NCBI GenBank assembly: GCA_025054575.1
Contig: JANWZN010000017.1
Coordinates: forward strand, 1 to 33,327
DNA length: 33,327 bases
Origin: Geminicoccaceae bacterium
GTDB taxonomy: Bacteria; Pseudomonadota; Alphaproteobacteria; Geminicoccales; Geminicoccaceae
Reading direction: 5' to 3'
Below the pieces are notes generated by a model. It saw nothing but the letters and a program-made list of their open reading frames with translations. It did no database searches and was not told where the DNA came from. Below, piece by piece: positions 15,910-23,527 of this stretch (position 1 is its first letter; the number at the start of each line of letters is the position of its first letter). The position numbers were made by a program, and so were the translations under genes.

Positions 15910-16764
15910 TCAGCGCGGCGGCAGGGAGCGGAGATACTCGGCGATCGCCTCGCGGTCGGACTCGGGCAGCTTGGCGGTGCCGTTGCGGACCACCTTGGCC
16001 ATGTCGCCGCCGACGAAGTCGCCGTCCGGCTTGATCCCGATCACGAGCAGGCCCAACAGGTCGTTGGTGCTCCACTTGCCGATGCCCTTGGCCGGGTCGC
16101 TCGTGATGTTCGGGATCACTTCTTTGCCGAGACGGCCGCCCGCATAGGCCCGGCTGTGATCGAGGGCGCCCCAGAAGGTGCGCGGGGTGTGGCACTCGGC
16201 ACAGTGTCCCGGCCCCTCCACCAGATAGGCGCCGCGGTTCCACGCCTCGCTCTTGCTCGGATCGGGCTGCAGCGGCGTCGGGTCGTGGAACGCCCACTGC
16301 CAGAGATGCAGGCCCCAGCGCAGATTGTAGGGAAACGAGAGCTCGTGCGGGCGATCCTCGCGGCGCACGGGCGGGATCGTCTGCAGATAGGCCCACAGCG
16401 CCCGTAGGTCGGGATCGCTCATCCGCGCATAGGAGGTGTAGGGGAAGGCCGGGTAGTAGGCGCTGCCGTCCGGGGCCTTGCCGAACCGCATCGCGCGCAG
16501 GAAGTCGTCCTCGCTCCAGCGGCCCACGCCGGTCTCGGGATCGGGGGTGATGTTCGGGGCCCAGAACTTGCCGAACGGGGTCTCGAGCGGATCGCCGCCG
16601 GCCAAGAGCGGCCCGTCCTTGGCGGTGTGGCAGTTGGTGCAACCGCCGATGTGGAAGAGGAGCTCGCCGCGGGCGAGCCCCTCCGCCGTGGCGGCGCGTG
16701 CCGGGGCGGCCGCGGCGATCGCGAGAACAGCCGAGAGCGCCGCAACGACCGGCGCGCGCGCCAT
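15910..16764 (-). CDS. Diheme c-type cytochrome, exported
   Basis: 284 residues with an N-terminal signal peptide (hydrophobic 6-20, cleavage probably after ARA near residue 24). Two heme-binding CxxCH sites are present, CTNCH (Cys42, Cys45, His46) and CAECH (Cys188, Cys191, His192). Each is followed by the NIT(P/S)DP segment (NITPDPETGVGRWSEDDF; NITSDPAKGIGKWSTNDL), a pattern shared with the cytochrome subunits of membrane alcohol dehydrogenases. Only two hemes are present rather than three. It should work in the periplasm as an electron carrier. It is co-transcribed with the cytochrome c' gene two bases upstream; no dehydrogenase gene is nearby, so its electron donor is unknown. Confidence 0.87.
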   Translation of the reverse strand: MARAPVVAALSAVLAIAAAAPARAATAEGLARGELLFHIGGCTNCHTAKDGPLLAGGDPLETPFGKFWAPNITPDPETGVGRWSEDDFLRAMRFGKAPDGSAYYPAFPYTSYARMSDPDLRALWAYLQTIPPVRREDRPHELSFPYNLRWGLHLWQWAFHDPTPLQPDPSKSEAWNRGAYLVEGPGHCAECHTPRTFWGALDHSRAYAGGRLGKEVIPNITSDPAKGIGKWSTNDLLGLLVIGIKPDGDFVGGDMAKVVRNGTAKLPESDREAIAEYLRSLPPR

Positions 16765-16766
16765 GA

Positions 16767-17216
16767 TCAGTTTTGCGGCCGACGATAGGGCTGATGGCAG
16801 CCGCCGCAGCCCTCTTGGCCGAGCTTGCCGAAGGCTTGCGCCGTGGCCATCTGCTCGCCGCTCTTGGCAGCGACGACGAGGGCCTGGGCCAAGCTCGCCG
16901 CGTTCTTGGCCTTGGCCTCGAAATCGGCGAAGTTGAGCCAGATGTCGGGCAGCGCACGGGTCTCGCCCTTGTCGCTACCCTCGGGGAACCAAGCGGGGAT
17001 CTGCGGGATCTTGGCGGCGAGGTACTCGGCGTTGGCGGCGACATCGGCCATCGTGCCGCCCTTGCGGTCGATCACGGTGTCCTTGATGGCACCCATCCGC
17101 TTGCCGAACTCCTTGAATTCGGCTTGCCGTGCCTTGATCGGGTCTTGCGCGCCGGCGCTCGCCGCGAGCCCCAGCGCACCGAGCACGACCGCTACTGCGA
17201 ACGTCGTTCTTGCCAT
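16767..17216 (-). CDS. Cytochrome c' / c556 family protein, exported
   Basis: 149 residues from the ATG at 17214-17216, preferred over an upstream in-frame start at 17240 because GAGGGGAAG lies just ahead and the signal peptide (MARTTFAVAVVLGALGLAASAG, given as residues 1-22) starts there. The mature part is a four-helix bundle with the single heme site CGGCH near the C-terminus (Cys137, Cys140, His141), as in cytochromes c' and c556. Arg40-Met41 in helix 1 may supply the sixth ligand as in c556. The role could be electron transfer or NO binding; sequence alone does not decide. It is the first gene of the two-gene cytochrome operon. Confidence 0.87.
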   Translation of the reverse strand: MARTTFAVAVVLGALGLAASAGAQDPIKARQAEFKEFGKRMGAIKDTVIDRKGGTMADVAANAEYLAAKIPQIPAWFPEGSDKGETRALPDIWLNFADFEAKAKNAASLAQALVVAAKSGEQMATAQAFGKLGQEGCGGCHQPYRRPQN

Positions 17217-17235
17217 GATGGCTTCCCCTCGCTCG

Positions 17236-17251
17236 ATCACGGGATCGTGAT
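17236..17251. promoter_or_regulatory. Short inverted repeat in the divergent cytochrome/HAD promoter region
   Basis: ATCACG-GGAT-CGTGAT (17236-17251) is a perfect 6-base stem located 20 bases upstream of the cytochrome c' start, inside the 140-base region between two divergent genes. It could be an operator or a 5' leader hairpin. The repeat is short and chance occurrence is possible. Confidence 0.25.
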
Positions 17252-17356
17252 GCCGATCGTTCCCCCGCGTTTGTGCATCAGAGCAGCGGGCGGTGAAAGC
17301 AGGATGACCGGCGCACCGGCTCGCCGGAACGTACCGGAGCGGAAACAGACCGGGTC

Positions 17357-18181
17357 ATGAGCGTAACGGATCGGTCCCCTCGCACGCTCCGCGCCGTGCT
17401 GTTCGACAAGGACGGCACGCTCGTCGATCTGCGCGCAACCTGGGTCCCGCGCTACCGTGCCGCCGCCCGCGTCCTGGCCCGGGCCGCGGGTCGCGACGAC
17501 GGCTTCGCCCTCGAGCTCCTGCGCCGGCTCGGTTGGGACCCGGCAGCCGGCCGGCTCGCTGCCGACAGCCCGCTGTTGTGGGCGACCAACGCGATGATCG
17601 CAGAGCGCTGGGCGGCCGAGCCCGAGCTCGCGCACCTGGGCCGCGGGGGGATCGATCCCGCGGCGCTGGCCTTGGCCGAGCTCGACGACGAAGAACGCCA
17701 TCCGCCGCAGCCCCTGGGCGACGTGGCCGGGCTCTTGAGCCGTCTCGCGGCGCGTGGTCTGGCCCTTGGTCTCGCGACGATGGACAGCGAGGCCGCCGCC
17801 CGGCGGACCGCCGAGAAGCTCGGGATCGCGCCCCGCCTCGCCTTTCTCGCGGGTTGCGATTCCGGCCACGGCTTGAAGCCGGCGCCGGGCATGGTCCGGG
17901 CCTTCTGCCGGGCGGTCGGCGTCGAGCCCGAGGCGGTGGCGCTGGTCGGCGACAGCCCGGCCGATCTCGCGATGGCACGCGCCGCCGGCTGCGGTCTCGT
18001 GGTGGCCGTCCGCTCGGGCGGCGGCCCGCCCGAAACACTCGCCGCCCTGGCCGATCACCTGCTCGAAAGCGTGCACGAGCTCGATGATCTCCTCGACCGG
18101 CTCGCGCCGCCTCGACCTCATCCCGCTCGCTCGTGCTCGCGCAGCCGCGGCAAGAGCTCGGCGAAATTGCAGGGCCGGTGA
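17357..18181 (+). CDS. HAD-superfamily hydrolase, phosphoglycolate-phosphatase-like
   Basis: 274 residues with all four HAD motifs: FDKDGTLVD with nucleophile Asp17 and acid Asp19, Thr141 in LATMDS, Lys174 in HGLKPAPGM, and Asp199/Asp203 in LVGDSPADLAMARAAG. The helical cap inserted between motifs I and II puts it in subclass I with phosphoglycolate phosphatases and related small-molecule phosphatases. The substrate is not certain. The stop lies 64 bases inside the end of the convergent moaB gene; residues after about 250 (PPRPHPARSCSRSRG) look like read-through beyond the natural fold, so the tail is probably unconstrained. The gene stands alone on the plus strand. Confidence 0.83.
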   Translation: MSVTDRSPRTLRAVLFDKDGTLVDLRATWVPRYRAAARVLARAAGRDDGFALELLRRLGWDPAAGRLAADSPLLWATNAMIAERWAAEPELAHLGRGGIDPAALALAELDDEERHPPQPLGDVAGLLSRLAARGLALGLATMDSEAAARRTAEKLGIAPRLAFLAGCDSGHGLKPAPGMVRAFCRAVGVEPEAVALVGDSPADLAMARAAGCGLVVAVRSGGGPPETLAALADHLLESVHELDDLLDRLAPPRPHPARSCSRSRGKSSAKLQGR

Positions 18182-18663
18182 CGGATGTCGAGCTGGAAGG
18201 CCAGGATCTCGTCCCAGCCGTCGCGGCAGGCGCCGGGCGAGCCCGGTAGGCAGAAGATGTAGGTGCCCTTGGCGACCCCGGCATCGGCCCGGCTCTGCAG
18301 GCACGAGGTGCCGATCTTCGGGTAGGACAGCATCCGGAACAGCTCGCCGAAGCCCGGGATGTGCTTTTCCGCCACCCGCGCGAGCGCTTCGGGGGTCACG
18401 TCCCGGCCGGTGACGCCGGTCCCGCCCGTGGTGATCACGACCTCGACCGCCGGATCCTCGATCCAGCCGCGCAGCGTGGCCTCGATCGCCGCGATCTCGT
18501 CCTTGACGATCTTCCGCTCGACCAGCCGATGGCCGGCGGCGGTGATCCGCTCGGCCAAGAGATCGCCCGACTTGTCGGTCGAGGGATCGCGCGTATCCGA
18601 GATCGTCAACAGTGCGATCGCCACCGGTCGGAAGGGGATGCTCTCGTCAATTCTTCCGGGCAA
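18118..18663 (-). CDS. moaB: Molybdenum cofactor biosynthesis protein MoaB
   Basis: 181 residues with the molybdopterin-binding signature ITTGGTGVTGRDVTPEAL (about 77-94), plus ISDTRDPSTDKSGDLLAE at the N-terminus and the closing GTYIFCLPGSPGACRDGWDEI. MoaB/MogA proteins adenylylate molybdopterin before metal insertion, although in some bacteria MoaB itself is dispensable. The start is a TTG at 18661-18663 with GAAGAGG ahead of it; it lies 17 bases inside the end of the lytic transglycosylase gene, so translation is likely coupled. Its 3' end overlaps the HAD gene by 64 bases tail to tail. Confidence 0.92.
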   Translation of the reverse strand: MPGRIDESIPFRPVAIALLTISDTRDPSTDKSGDLLAERITAAGHRLVERKIVKDEIAAIEATLRGWIEDPAVEVVITTGGTGVTGRDVTPEALARVAEKHIPGFGELFRMLSYPKIGTSCLQSRADAGVAKGTYIFCLPGSPGACRDGWDEILAFQLDIRHRPCNFAELLPRLREHERAG

Positions 18664-20233
18664 CGCGGACCTCTTCGCCGTCCAGCCTCGTGAGCTCGGG
18701 CCAACGATTCTCGGCCAAGGCGAGGAGCTCGGGAATCGGTTGGCCGAGCCTCGCGCGGTAGACCCACAGGTTGGTCAGCACCTTCTTCACATAGCTGCGC
18801 GTCTCGGCCAGGGGAATGCTCTCGATCAACAACAGCGGATCGTCGCGGGTGCCGCCGAGCTCGGCCTGCAGCCAGCCGCTGAAGCGGTTGGCGCCGGCAT
18901 TGTAGGCCGCGAGCAGGTGAATGAGGCTGCGGCCGATCGCCGGATGCTTGGTGAGCTCCAGGATCTTGGCCTGGCCCAGATCGATGTTGACCTCGGGCTG
19001 CAAGAGCGCGTGCTTGCCGGCATAGGCGATCCGTGCTTTGCGCGCGACCTCGCTCGCCGTCTCGGGCATCACCTGCATTAGCCCGAGCGCCCCGCGCGGG
19101 CTCCTGGCGTCGATGTCGAAGCCGCTCTCCGCGCGGATCACGGCGTAGACCAGCGCCCGGTCGACCCGGAAGCCGCGCGGCGGCTTCCACGCCGGCACCG
19201 GAAAGAGCGCCCCGTCGTGCCGTCGGCCGTCGATGAGCCGCATCCGTTGCGCCACCTTGATCTGCGCTTGCGCCATGCCGGTCGCTTCGGCGAGGGCGAT
19301 CAGGGCCGTGCCGAGCTCGGCCCGCGCCTTGCCCGCGAGGTTCAAGATCTCGGCCTCGGCGAGGCGGGTCTCGCCGATTTGGGTCAGGGCGAGAGCGCGC
19401 CGCGAGCCCGGGTAGCGGACCAGGAGATCGAGCATCTCGGCTCGGAGGCTCGGCTCTTGCCAATCCCAGCTCATCGGCTGGCCGAGCACGGTCTGCGCCA
19501 AGAGGCCGTAGAAGCTGCGGCCGCTGCGGGCGGCGAGCCGCAGATAGCGGCCGACCTGCTGCGGTCGACCGGCGGCCAGATGGGCGCGCGCGGCCCAGAA
19601 GGCGGCGGTGGCGACCTCCTCTTCCTCCGCCCCTTCGCGGTTGGCGAGCTCGCCCAGGAGACCGGCAGCCCGCTCGAAGTCGCGCCGGCGCCAGGCCTGC
19701 AGCGCCGTCTCGAGCTGCTTGCGCGGGGTGCCCACGAGATCGGCCCCGAAGCGCGGCTCGCTCGTCCCGTCCTCGCGCCGCGGATCGGGCGGAGCCTTGG
19801 CCTGCGCGGGTCGTTTGGCGAGGGCGAGCTTGTGGATGCGCGCCGCCTGCGGCAGGTCGCTGTAGCTTTCGAGCCAGGCCACGAGCTCGTCGTAGCCGGC
19901 CACGTAGCCCTTGCCGAGATAGCGTTCGGCCAGCACGTGGCCCAGCAGGATCCGGCTGCCCAGCCCGGCCAAGCGCGCATCGGCCTCGGCGAAGCGACCG
20001 CGCGCCTGCAGCGCGAACGCTTCGCGGTAGCGCAGCACGTCGTCTCGGCCGAGCGGGCTCGGCACGGCCCAGGCCGGCTCCGGGCTCCCGTCGCGGGGCT
20101 GCAGCTTGGCGAGTTGCACCGGCAGGGGTTCGGCGAGCGCGCCGCCACTCGCCGCTAATCCCCAGATGCCGACTGCGACCATCATGCCGACCCGCGGGCC
20201 GGTGGTACGCGTGTTGGGGCCGAGTATCGTCAA
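18647..20233 (-). CDS. Soluble/periplasmic lytic murein transglycosylase (Slt70 type)
   Basis: A 528-residue exported protein. Residues 17-34 form a signal peptide (MMVAVGIWGLAASGGALA). Residues 60-345 are helical repeats like the Slt70 U and L rings. The catalytic SLT domain begins at LVYAVIRAESGFDIDARSP with Glu369 as the catalytic acid, followed by GALGLMQVMP and later LLAAYNAGANR. The enzyme cleaves the MurNAc-GlcNAc bond of peptidoglycan to leave 1,6-anhydro ends. The TTG at 20231-20233 overlaps the upstream stop as TTGA and has AGAGG before it; an ATG pair at residues 17-18 is the alternative start and would place the signal peptide at the very N-terminus. Confidence 0.9.
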   Translation of the reverse strand: MTILGPNTRTTGPRVGMMVAVGIWGLAASGGALAEPLPVQLAKLQPRDGSPEPAWAVPSPLGRDDVLRYREAFALQARGRFAEADARLAGLGSRILLGHVLAERYLGKGYVAGYDELVAWLESYSDLPQAARIHKLALAKRPAQAKAPPDPRREDGTSEPRFGADLVGTPRKQLETALQAWRRRDFERAAGLLGELANREGAEEEEVATAAFWAARAHLAAGRPQQVGRYLRLAARSGRSFYGLLAQTVLGQPMSWDWQEPSLRAEMLDLLVRYPGSRRALALTQIGETRLAEAEILNLAGKARAELGTALIALAEATGMAQAQIKVAQRMRLIDGRRHDGALFPVPAWKPPRGFRVDRALVYAVIRAESGFDIDARSPRGALGLMQVMPETASEVARKARIAYAGKHALLQPEVNIDLGQAKILELTKHPAIGRSLIHLLAAYNAGANRFSGWLQAELGGTRDDPLLLIESIPLAETRSYVKKVLTNLWVYRARLGQPIPELLALAENRWPELTRLDGEEVRVARKN

Positions 20234-21237
20234 GTCGGATGCCTCTGTTGTGTTCGTTGAGCCGCACGGACGACCTCGTCGCTACGCTTGGTCACCTCCT
20301 TTCCGTTCGATGTGTCTCCCCCCACGACGAGCCCTAGTCGGCGGAGCTCGGCGGCGAGCTCCAGAAGATCGCGCCAGGCGAGCTTCTTCTGCATCGGCTG
20401 GCGCAGCAGATAGGCCGGATGGAAGATCACCCGGGCCGGTATCGGCGCGTCGCCCCGAGCGGGGCGATACTCCAAGCGGCGGCCGCGCAGCCGGGTCACG
20501 CCTTCGTTCGTGCCGAGCAGCGCCCGAGCCGCGGTGCCGCCCACGGACACGAGGATCGCAGGGCGCAACAACTCGATCTGCCGCTCTAGGAACGGCGCGC
20601 AGGTGGCGAGCTCGAGCTCGGTCGGCGCGCGGTTGCCGGGCGGGCGCCAGAAGACCGCGTTGGTGATGTAAACGCTCGTGCGATCGAGCCCGATCGTCGC
20701 CAACATGCGGTCCAGCAGTTTGCCGGAGGCCCCGACGAACGGCTTGCCCTGACGGTCCTCCTCGAGCCCCGGGGCTTCGCCCACGAGCATGATCCGCGCG
20801 GCAGGGTTGCCGTCGCACAGACACAGCCGCGTCGCGGTCGCCTTCAGCGGACAGAGCTCGAACCGCTCGAGCGCCTCGGCGAGTTCGTCGAGCGTGCGGC
20901 AAGAGGCCGCGAGCGCGCGCGCACCCGCCACCGGGGCGGGCAACGGACCGGCGCGATCGGCCGACCGCCCGATCGGTGCGCCCATGGTCGTCGGGAGCGC
21001 GCTCGGACCGGCGGGCGCGACCCCGCCGATCGGCAGCACCTCGGCGGACGAGGCCGCCCCGAGATCGACGCCCCGTGCCGGAACGGCGGCAGCGCCGGCC
21101 CCGGAAGCGGTCGGCGCGCCGCGCGCCAAGAGACAGCAGTCCACTCCCGCCGCCTGCTGCCACTCGAGCCATGCGGCCACGCCCTGCACGAGCGCCGCGC
21201 GCGACGGTTCTTCCCCCGCTCGTCCGGCGGCTGCCAT
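20230..21237 (-). CDS. Uracil-DNA glycosylase, family 4 type
   Basis: 335 residues from the ATG at 21235-21237. The glycosylase domain (about 115-325) has CPLKATATRL, the uracil-site motif LVGEAPGLEEDRQGKPFVG (152-169), ITNAVFWRPPGNRAPT, and HPAYLLRQP (273-281). Cys129 and Cys213 fall where the iron-sulfur cysteines of family 4 are expected. It removes uracil from DNA arising by cytosine deamination, which matters at this GC content. Residues 38-110 form a low-complexity Ala/Pro/Gly linker after an N-terminal helix (LVQGVAAWLEWQQAAGVDCCL), an arrangement common in alphaproteobacteria. A GTG at 21321 in the same frame could extend the protein by 28 residues but that part looks non-protein-like. 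Confidence 0.88.
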   Translation of the reverse strand: MAAAGRAGEEPSRAALVQGVAAWLEWQQAAGVDCCLLARGAPTASGAGAAAVPARGVDLGAASSAEVLPIGGVAPAGPSALPTTMGAPIGRSADRAGPLPAPVAGARALAASCRTLDELAEALERFELCPLKATATRLCLCDGNPAARIMLVGEAPGLEEDRQGKPFVGASGKLLDRMLATIGLDRTSVYITNAVFWRPPGNRAPTELELATCAPFLERQIELLRPAILVSVGGTAARALLGTNEGVTRLRGRRLEYRPARGDAPIPARVIFHPAYLLRQPMQKKLAWRDLLELAAELRRLGLVVGGDTSNGKEVTKRSDEVVRAAQRTQQRHPT

Positions 21238-21334
21238 CAGCGGCCCCGACCGTCCGTCCTCCGGGCTCGCATCGCCCGCGTTCCTCCCCTCGAGCTCGTC
21301 CTCGTTGCGTCCGACGCGCACCGGGACGCCTGCC

Positions 21335-21362
21335 CGTCACGGGCACGAACTCGCCCGTGACG
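21335..21362. promoter_or_regulatory. 10-base-pair hairpin in the gap before the UDG gene
   Basis: CGTCACGGGC (21335-21344) and GCCCGTGACG (21353-21362) are perfect inverted repeats with an 8-base loop. The element lies between the small gene ending at 21481 and the UDG start at 21237, both leftward. It could terminate the small gene's transcript, act as an operator, or fold in the UDG leader. No T-run follows. The rest of this 243-base gap has an AT-richer patch at 21388-21416, a plausible promoter for the UDG-slt-moaB group, and a GCGGCCGGCCGC palindrome at 21455-21466. Confidence 0.4.
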
Positions 21363-21480
21363 CTCCCCAAGACGTTCGAGCCTCGCGCTTATTCCCGACG
21401 GATAATCGAAATTTTCGCGCTCGCTCGCGCGCCGCCTCGGGAACCGGTCCCTCGGCGGCCGGCCGCGGGGCGCGGAGACC

Positions 21481-21684
21481 TCAGATGTCGCGGTAGGCGA
21501 GCGGCCGGCCGTCGGCACCCGTCACGAGCTTGCCGCTCTCGTCCTGGGCCGCTATGTAGCGACCATGGCCGATCGCGGACCCGACGTAGAGGACGGGCTT
21601 GACCTTCTTCCCCTCGAACGTTTTCGTTTGTTGAGCCGGGCCGCGCGCCGTGGGGTCGTTCTTGCTCTTCGACGTCTTGAGCAT
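21481..21684 (-). CDS. Small conserved-looking hypothetical protein (67 aa)
   Basis: From the ATG at 21682-21684, with GGAGA about ten bases before it, the frame gives a 67-residue protein. It is lysine-rich for this genome (MLKTSKSKNDPTARG), then QTKTFEGKKVKPVLYVG, GHGRYIAAQDESGKLVTGADG, ending PLAYRDI. The second half reads like a small beta-strand fold, with strands alternating around GK and DG turns. No membrane segment, signal or metal motif is visible. I believe similar short proteins occur in other Alphaproteobacteria but cannot name a family or function. Its codon use agrees with a real gene and the charged composition is unlike the surrounding antisense frames. It is divergent from the TPR lipoprotein gene. 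Confidence 0.7.
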   Translation of the reverse strand: MLKTSKSKNDPTARGPAQQTKTFEGKKVKPVLYVGSAIGHGRYIAAQDESGKLVTGADGRPLAYRDI

Positions 21685-21787
21685 TCCATCTTCTCCGAAA
21701 CCTGAGCCGTCGGCCGAAAGGCTGCGTGCGGCTCGACAGGGCGGCATGCTAGTTGCCGAGGCCGGGTGCCGCCGTCAAGGACGGAGG

Positions 21788-23527
21788 ATGTCGGCGGCGG
21801 CCGCGCGGCACCGGCCGAGCCGGCTCCTGGTGATCGCCCTGGCCGCGAGCCTGGTCGCCTGCGCCGGCGGCTCGCCGGGCTGGCGGGAGGGTGGGCTCGC
21901 CAACGCCGAGGAGTTCGGTCAGGGACGGACCGCTTCGGCCGCCTATCTGGCCGGCCGTCATGCCCTGGAGCTCGGCCGCATCGGCGAGGCCGCTCGCTAC
22001 TTCGATCGCGCCGCACGGGGGGATCCGCTCAACCTCGAGCTGCGCCGTCAGAGCTTCCTGCTCGCGATCGCGGCCGGGGAGCTCGAGCGGGCGCGCGAGC
22101 AGGCGCGCGAGCTCGCCGAGCTCGAAGCCGGGGTCGACGAGGCCCGGCTCTTGCTCGCGGTCTACGAGGCCAAGGCGGGCAGGTTCCAGGCGGCGCGCGA
22201 GCAGCTGGGCCGCGTCGGCGGCCGAGGGGCGTTGGGCGGGATCGCACCCTTGCTGCGCGCCTGGACGCGCGCCGGGGCCGGCGATCTCGACGCCGCCCTC
22301 GAGCTGCTCGAGCGCGGCGGCCGCGACGATCCGTTCGCGCTCCTGCGCGGCTACCATCGGGCGATGGTGCTGGCCTATGGCGGCCGGCTCGCCGAGGCCC
22401 GTTCGGCGCTGGCCGCCCTCGAGCGTGGCGACGAGCCCCTGCCGCTGCGGGTGGTGGCGGCGCGCGCCGCCCTCGACGCCCGCGCCGGCGAGCGCGATCA
22501 GGCCGTGGCGCGGCGCCCAGAGGCGCGCCGCCGCTCGGGCGATCAACCGGCACTCGCCGAGCTCGCGGCCCGGATCGCCAGGGGTGACGAGCCCTGGCTG
22601 CCGGTCGCGGGCCCGGCCGACGGGATCGCCGATCTTCTCCTGGGCCTGGCCGAGCTCCTGCGCGAGCAGCGGGTCGCCGCACAGGCCCTCGTCTACGGCC
22701 GACTGGCCGCGTTCCTCACACCCGAGGCCGGCGATGTCTGGCTCGCGATCGGCCGGGTCCACCGCAGCCAGGAGAGCTTCGAGGAAGCCCTCGACGCCCT
22801 GGCTCGCGTCCCGCGCACCTCGCCGTTCCACCTCGAGGCCCAGCTCGTCGCAGCGGAAGTCCTCAAAGAGCAGGGCAAGGGCGAAGAGGCCGTGGCACGG
22901 CTGAGGGAGCTCGCGGCCCGGCATCCCGAGCGGATCGACGCGCTCGTCACGCTCGGCGACATGATGCGTCGCGACGAGCGCTGGGGCGAAGCGATCGAGG
23001 CCTACGGCCAGGCGATCGCTCGCCTCGGCGAGCCGCAGCGTCAGCACTGGCGGCTGTTCTACGTTCGCGGCATCGCGCTCGAACGATCCAAGCGATGGGC
23101 CGAGGCCGAGGTCGATTTCCTCAAGGCGCTGGAGCTGCAGCCCGAACAGCCCTTCGTCTTGAACTATCTCGGCTACAGCTGGGTCGATCAGGGCGTCAAC
23201 CTCGAGCGCGCCAAGGCGATGCTCCACCGGGCCGTGGAGCTGCGCCCCCAGGACGGCTACATCGTCGACAGCCTGGGCTGGGCCTATTACCGGCTCGGCG
23301 AGTACGACAAGGCCGTGCAGTATCTCGAGCGCGCGGTCGAGCTCGAGCCGGGTGATCCGACCATCAACGATCATCTGGGCGACGCCTATTGGCGGGTCGG
23401 CCGCCACCGCGAGGCCCGGTTCCAATGGCAGCGCGCGCTCGGCCTCAAGCCGGAGCAGGACGCCGTGGCCGGGATCAACGAGAAGCTCGAGAAGGGGCTG
23501 CCGGAGCCCGATGCCCGCCGCGGCTGA
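21788..23527 (+). CDS. TPR-repeat lipoprotein
   Basis: 579 residues from the ATG at 21788, which has a near-perfect AAGGACGGAGG before it. The N-terminus is a lipoprotein signal: RLLVIALAASLVAC with lipid-attachment Cys25 (lipobox LVAC), so the protein should be anchored in a membrane facing the periplasm. The rest is helical repeat, with recognisable tetratricopeptide units in the last third: NYLGYSWVDQGVNLERAKAM, VDSLGWAYYRLGEYDKAVQY and NDHLGDAYWRVGRHREARFQ. Such proteins act as scaffolds; the partners are unknown. A slight irregularity is an arginine-rich patch (AVARRPEARRRSGDQ, near residue 245). The stop lies 17 bases inside ispE. Confidence 0.85.
   Translation: MSAAAARHRPSRLLVIALAASLVACAGGSPGWREGGLANAEEFGQGRTASAAYLAGRHALELGRIGEAARYFDRAARGDPLNLELRRQSFLLAIAAGELERAREQARELAELEAGVDEARLLLAVYEAKAGRFQAAREQLGRVGGRGALGGIAPLLRAWTRAGAGDLDAALELLERGGRDDPFALLRGYHRAMVLAYGGRLAEARSALAALERGDEPLPLRVVAARAALDARAGERDQAVARRPEARRRSGDQPALAELAARIARGDEPWLPVAGPADGIADLLLGLAELLREQRVAAQALVYGRLAAFLTPEAGDVWLAIGRVHRSQESFEEALDALARVPRTSPFHLEAQLVAAEVLKEQGKGEEAVARLRELAARHPERIDALVTLGDMMRRDERWGEAIEAYGQAIARLGEPQRQHWRLFYVRGIALERSKRWAEAEVDFLKALELQPEQPFVLNYLGYSWVDQGVNLERAKAMLHRAVELRPQDGYIVDSLGWAYYRLGEYDKAVQYLERAVELEPGDPTINDHLGDAYWRVGRHREARFQWQRALGLKPEQDAVAGINEKLEKGLPEPDARRG

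Noticed and set aside
20230-21237. Prophage remnant suggested by a 'phage-type' uracil-DNA glycosylase
   Set aside because: Family-4 UDGs are normal chromosomal enzymes in Alphaproteobacteria, and no other phage gene is nearby.
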